From NCBI GenBank assembly GCA_018820005.1, contig JAHJOS010000064.1, positions 1 to 5,791 of the forward strand: a DNA stretch of 5,791 nt, written 5' to 3'. Position 1 is the first letter of the stretch, and every line of letters starts with the position of its first letter. The stretch is from Alphaproteobacteria bacterium (GTDB lineage Bacteria; Pseudomonadota; Alphaproteobacteria; Rhizobiales; Devosiaceae). Of this stretch, positions 1 through 5,791 are shown piece by piece. The notes under the pieces were generated by a model, which was not told the origin of the DNA, ran no database searches, and saw nothing but the letters and a program-made list of their open reading frames with translations. Position numbers and translations under genes: made by a program.

Positions 1-1
1 C

Positions 2-1600
2 GCCGCCGGTGGGCAGGATTACGTCAATCCGCGCAATACGGCAGCCGGCTCGTTGCGGCAGAAGGACCCCGCGGTGACCGCCAGCCGCAAGCTCAATTTC
101 TTTGCCTATGCCTGGGGCTATACCACGGCCGATCCGGCGCCGACCCAGTTCGAGACGGTGCAGAAATTCGCCGAATGGGGTTTTCGCGTTTCCCCTTTGA
201 TGGTGCGGGCCAAATCGGCCGAGGAACTGATCGCGCAGTACCGGCTGATCGAGCAGCAGCGGTCGTCGCTGGGCTATGACATCGATGGCGTGGTCTACAA
301 GGTCGACCAGCTCGAGCTGCAGCGCCGCTGGGGCTTTGTCACCGGAGAGCCGCGTTGGGCCGTGGCGCACAAATTCCCGGCCGAGCAGGCGACCACGGTG
401 GTGCGCGCCATCGATATCCAGGTCGGCCGCACCGGGACGCTGGCGCCCGTGGCCCGGCTTGAGCCGGTGACGGTGGGCGGCGTGGTGGTGGAAAATGTGA
501 CGCTGCACAATGAGGACTATATCCGGGGCATCGACAGCAAGGGCGAGCCGATCCGCGAGGGCATCGATATTCGCATTGGCGATACGGTGGTGATCCAGCG
601 GGCCGGTGACGTGATCCCCCAGATCGTGCGCGTGGTGCTCGACAAGCGCCCGGCCGATGCCGTGCCCTATGAGTTCCCCCATGACTGTCCGGTGTGCGGT
701 TCGGCGGCGACCCGCGAGATCAACGAAAAGACCGGCAAGGAAGATTCCCGCCGCCGCTGCACTGGTGAATTGATCTGCCCCGCCCAGGCCATCGAGCGGC
801 TTCGCCATTTCGTCTCGCGCGGGGCTCTCGATATTGAGGGCCTGGGCGCCGAGAACATCGATCTGTTCTTCAATGCCGGGCTGGTGCGCACGGCTGCCGA
901 TATTTTCACGCTCCGGGATCGTCGGCCGGAGGTGCAGCAGGCGCTGGCCCAACGGCGCGAGGCGCAGGCCCAGGCGCGCGAGGCGGCCTCGGGCAAGGCG
1001 CGCAAGGCGGTGCGCAGTGTCGAGGATCGCAATTACGAAGGGCTCGACAAGCTGTTCGCCGCGATCGACGCCCGCAGGGCGCCGGAGCTTGATCGCTTCA
1101 TCTTCGCGCTGGGTATCCGCCACATTGGGGAAACCACCGCCGCTATGCTGGCGCGCACCTTTGGCACGATGGAAGAGCTGATCCGCGTCGGCAAGGAAAC
1201 GGCCGCCGCGGCGGACCCCACGACGGTGTTCCCCTCGGTCGACGGCATCGGCGGCACGGTCGTGGGCGCGCTGGTCGATTTCTTCGGCAATAGCCGCAAT
1301 GACGATGTGGTCGAAGCCCTGCTCGCCCAGGTGACACCCAAGCCCTATGTGGTCAACATCTCGGCCGACAGCGCCGTCGCCGGCAAGACGGTGGTGTTCA
1401 CCGGATCGCTCGAAAAAATGACACGATCGGAAGCCAAGGCTATGGCCGAACGACTGGGCGCCAAGGTGGCCGGCTCGGTATCGGCCAAGACTGATATCCT
1501 GATTGCCGGGCCGGGGGCGGGGTCAAAGCTCAAGACGGCGTCGGATCTGGGGGTGGAAGTCATCACCGAGGACCAGTGGTTCGAGCGGGTTGGCAAATAG
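2..1600 (+). CDS. ligA: NAD+-dependent DNA ligase LigA (5' partial)
   Basis: LigA seals nicks with 5'-phosphate and 3'-OH ends using NAD+, joining Okazaki fragments and closing repair gaps in the cytoplasm. The frame is open from base 2; 532 residues are visible and about 180-190 are missing to the left, including the AMP-accepting KxDG lysine. Visible in order: the NPRNTAAGSLRQ adenylation motif (26-61), DGVVYK motif IV (284-301), AVAHKFPAEQ motif V with Lys at 371-373, and an OB fold starting QVGRTG (419) with TLHN and RAGDVIP. A four-Cys zinc finger follows (Cys codons at 686, 695, 758 and 776; spacing C-x2-C-x20-C-x5-C). Next come helix-hairpin-helix repeats and a C-terminal BRCT domain (about 1370-1597, with GKTVVFTG and the conserved Trp at 1577). 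An internal TTG at 53 is not the start, because the ligase motif runs through it. Oddity: an Ala/Arg/Gln-rich stretch at 929-1030 in the HhH region. Identity is very secure. Confidence 0.98.
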   Translation, partial: AAGGQDYVNPRNTAAGSLRQKDPAVTASRKLNFFAYAWGYTTADPAPTQFETVQKFAEWGFRVSPLMVRAKSAEELIAQYRLIEQQRSSLGYDIDGVVYKVDQLELQRRWGFVTGEPRWAVAHKFPAEQATTVVRAIDIQVGRTGTLAPVARLEPVTVGGVVVENVTLHNEDYIRGIDSKGEPIREGIDIRIGDTVVIQRAGDVIPQIVRVVLDKRPADAVPYEFPHDCPVCGSAATREINEKTGKEDSRRRCTGELICPAQAIERLRHFVSRGALDIEGLGAENIDLFFNAGLVRTAADIFTLRDRRPEVQQALAQRREAQAQAREAASGKARKAVRSVEDRNYEGLDKLFAAIDARRAPELDRFIFALGIRHIGETTAAMLARTFGTMEELIRVGKETAAAADPTTVFPSVDGIGGTVVGALVDFFGNSRNDDVVEALLAQVTPKPYVVNISADSAVAGKTVVFTGSLEKMTRSEAKAMAERLGAKVAGSVSAKTDILIAGPGAGSKLKTASDLGVEVITEDQWFERVGK

Positions 1601-1607
1601 GCGACGC

Positions 1608-1621
1608 CGGCCCCAGGGCCG
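1608..1621 (+). repeat. short inverted repeat after ligA
   Basis: CGGCCC-CA-GGGCCG lies 7 bases after the ligA stop. The 6-bp arms are perfect, but the loop is only 2 bases, so at least one pair must open in RNA. No T-run follows. It could weakly slow transcription at the end of ligA, or it could be chance in GC-rich DNA. Confidence 0.25.
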
Positions 1622-1642
1622 CAAAGAGGGGCGCTGACCCCC

Positions 1643-1649
1643 GGGGGAG
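1643..1649 (+). promoter_or_regulatory. ribosome binding site of the EF-hand protein gene
   Basis: GGGGGAG sits 6 bases before the ATG at 1656 and supports that start. It is unusual because its five G residues form the right half of a perfect CCCCCGGGGG palindrome (1638-1647). The upstream C-run could therefore pair with the Shine-Dalgarno of a neighbouring transcript or, with some opening, of the same one. The site itself is clear; any regulatory effect is inference. Confidence 0.65.
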
Positions 1650-1655
1650 AAGTCG

Positions 1656-2936
1656 ATGAAATGTCTGGGTCTTGCCGCTGCGGCCTTTGCGCTGCTGCCC
1701 ACTGCCAGCCAGGCCGGCGAGGTGGGCGACTTGCTCGCCCAGCATCTTTATGCGGGAACGCCGGTTGCCGGACAGGGCGAGCTGCAGACGGCGCGCGACG
1801 CCGCTGATCCCGAGGCTTGCTTTGCCTGGTCCATGCTGGGTTTGGCGACGGCCTATGAGGGCTTGGCGCTTGATCTCTACCGCTATGGCGCCACCACGCC
1901 CGGCACGCCCACTGCGGCGCTGTTGCTGGGCCTTGGCAGCCTGGACTCCGGCATGCCGCCGGTGCCGGCTAACCCGCACCCCGAGCCGCTCAGCTATGAG
2001 GCGTTCCGCACCGTGCTGAGCGATTTCCGCGCTGATCTGGCGACGGCGCAGGCCGGGTTTGAATGTGGCGGCGCGGCCAATACCGACTATGTCGTTTCGC
2101 TCGATTTGCTCAAGGCGCGGATCGATTTTAACGGCGACGGCAAGGTGGAGGAGGGCGAGACACTTGGCGCGCTGCTGGCGCCGCTGGTCGGCGATTTCGG
2201 CACCGATCCTGCCATGATCGACAAATCCAAGAGCAAGGGCGTCGCGCCCGATACCTCGATCGGGTTCGATGCGGCCGATTCGATCTGGCTGGCTGGCTAT
2301 AGCCAGGTGATCGGCGTGCAACTCGACCTGCTGCTGGCGCATGACTTTTCGGAATTCTTCAACGCCTATATGCACCGCGCTTTCCCGCTGGCCGGCTTGC
2401 CGATGCAGGACTTCACCCGCGGCGGCACGCTGGTGATTGACCCTGAGAGTGATGCTGGCATTGCCGATGTCGTGGCGGCGATCCACTCGCTGAATTTCCC
2501 GGTCGTGGACAGGGCGCTGCTGCAGTCCATTCCTGCCAAGCTGCATCACATCACTGCCCTGTCGCGGCAGAACTGGGACCTGCTGTTGGCCGAGACGGAC
2601 GACAATCGCGAGTTGGTGCCCAATCCGAACCAGACTTCGCTGATCCCCGATATGGCGGTGACTGATGCGAGCGTAGCGGCCTGGCGCGAAACGCTGGACG
2701 TGCTCGACCAAATCATCGATGGCAAGCTGCTGATCCCGCATTGGCGGTTCACGCAGGGATTTGACCTGGCAGCCTATTTCGCCGAGGCCGAGCGGACCGA
2801 CCTGGTGTTGCTGATGACCGGCCAGGCGGCGGTGCCTTACCTGCGCGATGGCCCGGTGGCCGATGCCGACAGCTTTGCCGCCGCCAATCGCGTGTTTGGC
2901 GACCGGATTATCGATTATGGCTTCTGGTTCAACTGA
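1656..2936 (+). CDS. secreted protein of unknown function with one EF-hand calcium-binding loop
   Basis: I do not recognise the family. The 426-residue product begins with a signal peptide (MKCLGLAAAAFALLPTASQA, likely cut after Ala20; the -3/-1 residues Ser/Ala fit signal peptidase I), so it is probably periplasmic or secreted. Cys3 lies inside the signal and is not a lipobox. Residues 157-168 (2124-2159) read DFNGDGKVEEGE. This fits the canonical 12-residue EF-hand loop: Asp1, Asn3, Asp5, Gly6, Val8, Glu12. Only one such loop is obvious. The mature part has just two cysteines (55 and 137), which could form a disulfide. The rest looks mostly helical, with no membrane segment after the signal. 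A good ribosome binding site supports the ATG. It lies 55 bases after ligA and 80 before the next secreted-protein gene. Calcium binding is inferred from the loop alone; no enzyme activity can be assigned. Confidence 0.9.
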   Translation: MKCLGLAAAAFALLPTASQAGEVGDLLAQHLYAGTPVAGQGELQTARDAADPEACFAWSMLGLATAYEGLALDLYRYGATTPGTPTAALLLGLGSLDSGMPPVPANPHPEPLSYEAFRTVLSDFRADLATAQAGFECGGAANTDYVVSLDLLKARIDFNGDGKVEEGETLGALLAPLVGDFGTDPAMIDKSKSKGVAPDTSIGFDAADSIWLAGYSQVIGVQLDLLLAHDFSEFFNAYMHRAFPLAGLPMQDFTRGGTLVIDPESDAGIADVVAAIHSLNFPVVDRALLQSIPAKLHHITALSRQNWDLLLAETDDNRELVPNPNQTSLIPDMAVTDASVAAWRETLDVLDQIIDGKLLIPHWRFTQGFDLAAYFAEAERTDLVLLMTGQAAVPYLRDGPVADADSFAAANRVFGDRIIDYGFWFN

Positions 2937-3016
2937 CAGACGCTGGACGCTCAGGTGCCGTTCTGCGTCCCATTCTGCCATGCTTTGCTTTGTGACGATC
3001 ACCCTGGAGACTATCG

Positions 3017-3481
3017 ATGCGCCTAGCCACCCTTGCCACCGGCTTGTTCCTGGCCTTTTCCGCCGCCGTCGCAGCGCAGCCCTATGAAACGCCCGAGGCG
3101 CTGATCGAGGCGATCTACCAGCCCTACACGACTGGCAATTTCCCCGAGGATGACAGCGTGTTCCGCTCCAGGGCACTGCAGGGGCTCTATAGCCACGATG
3201 CCGAGATCACGCCCGAGGGCGAAGTCGGGGCCATTGATTTTGATCCCTTCGTGGATGGCCAGGACTATGAACTGACCGATCTGGAGATAGGCGCGGCCGG
3301 CATTGCGGGCGACTATGCCAGCGTCGATGTCACGTTCAAGAACATGGGCGAGCCGCGCGCTCTGAGCTATGAACTGGTTCTCGAAGATGGCGGCTGGAAG
3401 GTGGACGATGTGTCCTCTACCCTGGGTGAATTCCCCTGGCGCCTGACCGAGCTGTTCGCCATGGCATCGGGCGGCCAATAG
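3017..3481 (+). CDS. small secreted DUF3828-like (NTF2-like) protein, paralogue A
   Basis: A 154-residue exported protein. The signal peptide spans about residues 1-20 (MRLATLATGLFLAFSAAVAA) and has no lipobox cysteine; the mature protein has no cysteines at all, so it should be soluble in the periplasm. The mature part resembles the DUF3828 / YbjP-YqhG NTF2-like family: an AIYQPY segment (32-37), DFDPFVDGQDY (74-84), an alternating strand region, and EDGGWKVDDV (123-132), where the Trp-Lys-hydrophobic-Asp-Asp signature is characteristic. The molecular function of this family is unknown. GGAG at 3006-3009, 7 bases before the ATG, supports the start. It is followed after 111 bases by a diverged paralogue that shares the same three blocks. 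The existence of the gene is secure; the family name is recognised from motifs and is moderately sure. Confidence 0.88.
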   Translation: MRLATLATGLFLAFSAAVAAQPYETPEALIEAIYQPYTTGNFPEDDSVFRSRALQGLYSHDAEITPEGEVGAIDFDPFVDGQDYELTDLEIGAAGIAGDYASVDVTFKNMGEPRALSYELVLEDGGWKVDDVSSTLGEFPWRLTELFAMASGGQ

Positions 3482-3493
3482 ACCGCGCAGATT

Positions 3494-3525
3494 GCCGAAC
3501 TGTAATGCTGCCGCCGCAGTTCGGC
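3494..3525 (+). repeat. perfect 9-bp inverted repeat between the two paralogues
   Basis: GCCGAACTG (3494-3502) and CAGTTCGGC (3517-3525) are exact reverse complements around a 14-base loop, starting 13 bases after the stop of paralogue A. No T-run follows, so it is not a classical intrinsic terminator. It could be a weak terminator, an mRNA-stabilising stem or a dyad operator. A competing small hairpin, CTGC (3508-3511) with GCAG (3516-3519), would use part of the right arm. Confidence 0.5.
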
Positions 3526-3580
3526 CATCACCTCATCACTTTCGCGCCGCGCCCTCTGGCTAGCTGTTGTGGCAGCAATC

Positions 3581-3586
3581 AGGAGG
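3581..3586 (+). promoter_or_regulatory. consensus Shine-Dalgarno fixing the start of paralogue B
   Basis: AGGAGG, a full consensus site, lies 6 bases before the ATG at 3593. The longer in-frame alternative beginning with GTG at 3569 would place this site inside the coding region and would add charged residues before the signal peptide. The ATG at 3593 is therefore preferred. Confidence 0.88.
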
Positions 3587-3592
3587 ACGCGG

Positions 3593-4090
3593 ATGCGCGC
3601 TGCTAAACGACTGGCGCTGGCGGGGCTTGTCCTGTTCCAGCATGGCGTGGCCCAGGCGGCCGAATACAGCGATCCAAAGGCGCTGGTATCGGCGATCTAT
3701 GCCGAGTATCAGCCGGGCGCGGTGGCCAGTGATCCAGCCAATTATTACTCCGCGCGGCTCAAGACGATTTTCGACAATGCCAGGCAGAACAAGGTGTTGA
3801 GCGATGACGACGCCAAGCCGGGCGAGGCAAAGCCGGCAGAACAGGCGTTCAACCCCTTCCTGCCCGATTTCAGCGCGCTGCTGTTTGACATGAGCATTGG
3901 CGAGCCGGTGGTGATTGGGGATCGCGCGCTGATCAATGTCAGCTATCACAATTTTGATCACCCGCGCCTGCTCAGCATCGCCGCCGTGCGCGAGGACGGC
4001 GGCTGGAAGGTCGATGACGTCGCCTCGCTGGGCGACGAGGATCACTGGCTGCTGAGCTGGGCGCTGATCTATGATCCGCTGCGGAACTGA
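3593..4090 (+). CDS. small secreted DUF3828-like (NTF2-like) protein, paralogue B
   Basis: From the ATG at 3593 the product has 165 residues. The start is chosen over the GTG at 3569 because of the AGGAGG 6 bases upstream and because it gives a standard signal peptide (MRAAKRLALAGLVLFQHGVAQA, likely cut after Ala22). There is no lipobox and no cysteine, so a soluble periplasmic protein is expected. It shares with paralogue A an ALVSAIYAEYQPG segment (30-42), an FNPF element (86-89) matching FDPF, NVSYHNFDHPRLLS matching DVTFKNMGEPRALS, and an identical EDGGWKVDDV (134-143). Between the first two blocks it carries a longer charged, Ala/Asp/Lys-rich linker (about 65-84). The family is known only as a DUF with an NTF2-like fold; substrate and partners are unknown. 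It ends 30 bases before the convergent aminopeptidase gene. Confidence 0.88.
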   Translation: MRAAKRLALAGLVLFQHGVAQAAEYSDPKALVSAIYAEYQPGAVASDPANYYSARLKTIFDNARQNKVLSDDDAKPGEAKPAEQAFNPFLPDFSALLFDMSIGEPVVIGDRALINVSYHNFDHPRLLSIAAVREDGGWKVDDVASLGDEDHWLLSWALIYDPLRN

Positions 4091-4107
4091 CCTCCCCGTA
4101 AGGGAGG
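4091..4107. terminator. candidate bidirectional terminator between convergent genes
   Basis: CCTCCC-CGTAA-GGGAGG forms a 6-bp, nearly all G:C stem with a 5-base loop. It starts right after the stop of paralogue B and ends 13 bases short of the stop of the minus-strand aminopeptidase. The position between two convergent stop codons fits a shared terminator. Neither side has a real T-run, so termination would be imperfect or Rho-assisted. Confidence 0.5.
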
Positions 4108-4120
4108 CCAGTTGGGGTGC

Positions 4121-5791
4121 CTAGAGGGCTTCGGTGGCCTGCTTGAGCCAGTCGCGCACCTTGCCCTTGAGAGACGGGCCGATCTCCTTCCAGACGCGGT
4201 GGTGATAGGCGTCCAGCCAGGCGCGCTCGGCCTCGGTGAGCATGGATTTGCGGATCAGCCGTTTGTCGATGGGCACCAGGGTCAGCGTCTCGAAATCGAG
4301 ATAGCCTGGGAAGCCCTCGCTGGCTTGCACGGTGATCAGGTTCTCGATGCGAATGCCATAGGCGCCGGTCTTGTAGTAGCCCGGCTCGTTGGAGAGCACA
4401 TTGCCGATTTCGAGGGGCAGGGGATAGCGCGGCGAAAAGCCGATCGGGCCCTCGTGCACGCCCAGATAGGCGCCCACGCCATGGCCGGTGCCGTGGTTAT
4501 AGGTGATGCCATCCTGCCAGAGGAACTGCCGCGCCAGGATATCGAGCTGGGCGCCGCTGGTGCCAATAGGGAAGCGGGCCATGGACAAGGCGATCATGCC
4601 CTTGAGCACGCGGGTGAAGCGGTCGCGCTGCTCGTCGCTGGGCTTGCCTGTGGCCATGGTGCGGGTGATGTCGGTGGTGCCCGAAAGATATTGCGCGCCG
4701 CTGTCGAGCAGCATCAGTTCGCCGGGGGCCAGAGTGCGGTCGGTCTTGCTGTTGACGCGATAGTGGACGATGGCGCCATTGGCCCCGGCGCCCGAGATGG
4801 TATCAAAGCTGGCGTCGACGCAGGTTTCATCCTGCCGGCGGAACGCCTCAAGCGCCGTGACAATGGCAATCTCGGTCAGTTCGCCCTGTGGTGCCGTTTC
4901 GTCGAACCAGGCGAGGAATTTGGCCAGCGCAATGCCATCGAGGCGGTGCGCCTCGCGCATGCCGGAGAGCTCAGCGGCATTCTTGCGCGATTTGGGCAGC
5001 AGCACGGGATCGCGCTTTTCAATCAATTTCGCGCCGGCATCGGTGAGGGCGGTCAGAATGGCCTGCGGCGCGGTGGCGGGATCGACCTGCACCGATAGCC
5101 CTGCCTCGCCCAGGCGCTTGAGTTCATCGGTCAGGGATGATGTCTCAGCAATCTCGGCGACGCCGGCGAGGGTTGTGCGCAGCTCAGCGGTGATCTTGGC
5201 GGGGTCGAGGAACAGCGTCGGCAGGCCCGATGCGGGCACGACGGCAAAGCCCAGCACGAAGGGGGTGTTAGGCACGTCGCGACCACGGATATTGAGCAGC
5301 CAGCAGATCGATTCGGGCAGGGTGAGCACTGTGGCGTCGGCCTCGTCCGCCGCCAGCAGGGTCTGGATCTCGGCGATCTTGTCATCGGCATTGCGGCCGG
5401 AACGGTTGTGGCCCAGCACCTCAATGGTGCTGACCGGTGCGCCGGGGCGGTCGGTCCAGATGGCATCGACCAGATTGGTGTGCGGCACGATGCTGGCATG
5501 GCCCTTGAGCTTGGCCGCGAGGTCGCGCACCTCGCCGGGCGTGTGCAGCCAGGGGTCATAGGCCAGCGTACCGCCCTTGGGGATGTAGCGGGTCAGATCA
5601 GGCGAATAGCCCGGCTGCAGCCATTCATGCACGCTTACCTTGTCGGTGTCGGTTTCGGCTGGGGCCTGCAGCGTATAGCGGCTGTCCACGAACAGGCCGG
5701 CGCTCTCGCGCCCGACGACGGCGACACCGGCCGAGCCGGTAAAGCCGGTGACATAGGCCAGGCGCGCTTCGCCTGATGGCACCGATTCGCC
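4121..5791 (-). CDS. Xaa-Pro aminopeptidase, M24B family, aminopeptidase P/XPNPEP1 type (5' partial)
   Basis: Releases the N-terminal residue from peptides with proline in second position, using a two-metal (usually Mn2+) centre, most likely in the cytoplasm during peptide turnover. The frame is open to the right edge, so 556 residues are visible and roughly 50 are missing; the GTG at 5782 is internal. Order: N-terminal creatinase-like domain with LAYVTGFTGSAG and FVDSRYTLQ near the start, a second creatinase-like domain (about 130-290), the M24 pita-bread domain (about 300-510) and a short C-terminal extension. Visible-residue numbering gives the full active set: His343 (VHYR), Asp363 (LLDSG), Asp374 (TTDITRT), His437 (TGHGVG), His446 (VHEGP), Glu469 (SNEPGY) and Glu483 (RIENL). 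The spacings closely match human XPNPEP1, which supports the three-domain long form over the short bacterial PepP. It is convergent with the plus-strand genes. All catalytic residues are present, so it should be active. Confidence 0.97.
   Translation of the reverse strand, partial: GESVPSGEARLAYVTGFTGSAGVAVVGRESAGLFVDSRYTLQAPAETDTDKVSVHEWLQPGYSPDLTRYIPKGGTLAYDPWLHTPGEVRDLAAKLKGHASIVPHTNLVDAIWTDRPGAPVSTIEVLGHNRSGRNADDKIAEIQTLLAADEADATVLTLPESICWLLNIRGRDVPNTPFVLGFAVVPASGLPTLFLDPAKITAELRTTLAGVAEIAETSSLTDELKRLGEAGLSVQVDPATAPQAILTALTDAGAKLIEKRDPVLLPKSRKNAAELSGMREAHRLDGIALAKFLAWFDETAPQGELTEIAIVTALEAFRRQDETCVDASFDTISGAGANGAIVHYRVNSKTDRTLAPGELMLLDSGAQYLSGTTDITRTMATGKPSDEQRDRFTRVLKGMIALSMARFPIGTSGAQLDILARQFLWQDGITYNHGTGHGVGAYLGVHEGPIGFSPRYPLPLEIGNVLSNEPGYYKTGAYGIRIENLITVQASEGFPGYLDFETLTLVPIDKRLIRKSMLTEAERAWLDAYHHRVWKEIGPSLKGKVRDWLKQATEAL

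Noticed and set aside
1601..1655. Intrinsic terminator between ligA and the EF-hand protein gene
   Set aside because: The only inverted repeats have 0-2 base loops and no T-run, so a true terminator cannot be supported here.
2961..3014. Possible promoter or operator before paralogue A (TTCTGC repeated 12 bases apart; TTGCTT with GACTAT 18 bases later)
   Set aside because: The -10-like GACTAT would put transcription start at or after the ATG, and the six-base direct repeat is short enough to be chance. No convincing -35/-10 pair was found.
1563..3176. 537-codon open frame on the minus strand, longer than the plus-strand gene it faces
   Set aside because: It runs antisense across three better-supported genes. 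Its product is rich in Arg, Gln, His and Ala with no recognisable domain, which is typical of the complement of GC-rich coding DNA. The plus-strand genes have signal peptides, family motifs and ribosome binding sites.
3023..4045. Minus-strand open frames of 151 and 161 codons opposite the two paralogues
   Set aside because: Both mirror the coding frames of the DUF3828-like genes and carry no motif of their own. They lack convincing ribosome binding sites.
4112..5098. 328-codon open frame on the plus strand
   Set aside because: It lies wholly opposite the aminopeptidase P gene, whose complete catalytic residue set is unambiguous. The plus-strand product is low-complexity Gly/Ala/Leu with no family signal.
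5780..5782. GTG as the start codon of the aminopeptidase
   Set aside because: The frame stays open to the window edge, and the residues before it (GES) continue the family alignment into the missing N-terminal creatinase-like domain. The real start lies beyond the window.

Overview
The window is a GC-rich (roughly 60-65% G+C by eye) piece of a bacterial chromosome. The alphaproteobacterial style of the LigA and aminopeptidase P proteins suggests Alphaproteobacteria, probably Hyphomicrobiales. A Devosia-like genus is a guess from memory only. No RNA gene, insertion sequence, CRISPR array, attachment site or origin was seen, and no stretch without a gene exceeds about 110 bases.

Layout: (1) 2-1600 (+), the C-terminal three quarters of NAD+-dependent DNA ligase LigA, cut by the left window edge. 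(2) 1656-2936 (+), a secreted protein of unknown function with one textbook EF-hand calcium loop. (3) 3017-3481 and 3593-4090 (+), two small secreted proteins that are diverged tandem paralogues resembling the DUF3828 / NTF2-like lipoprotein-domain family but without a lipobox. (4) 4091-4107, a short GC-rich hairpin in the 30-base gap between convergent genes. (5) 4121-5791 (-), a PepP/XPNPEP1-type Xaa-Pro aminopeptidase (M24B), nearly complete but lacking its N-terminus at the right edge.

The four plus-strand genes are codirectional with gaps of 55, 80 and 111 bases. They could be read as one loose unit, or the three exported-protein genes could have their own transcription; no convincing promoter was found. 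LigA and the aminopeptidase are ordinary cytoplasmic housekeeping enzymes. The three consecutive genes for exported proteins between them form the less-described part of the window. Nothing links them functionally to DNA ligation or to peptide turnover except adjacency. The most useful points are the tandem paralogue pair, the EF-hand orphan, the corrected start of the second paralogue (3593, not 3569), an unusual Ala/Arg/Gln-rich segment in the helix-hairpin-helix part of LigA, and a perfect 9-bp inverted repeat between the two paralogues.
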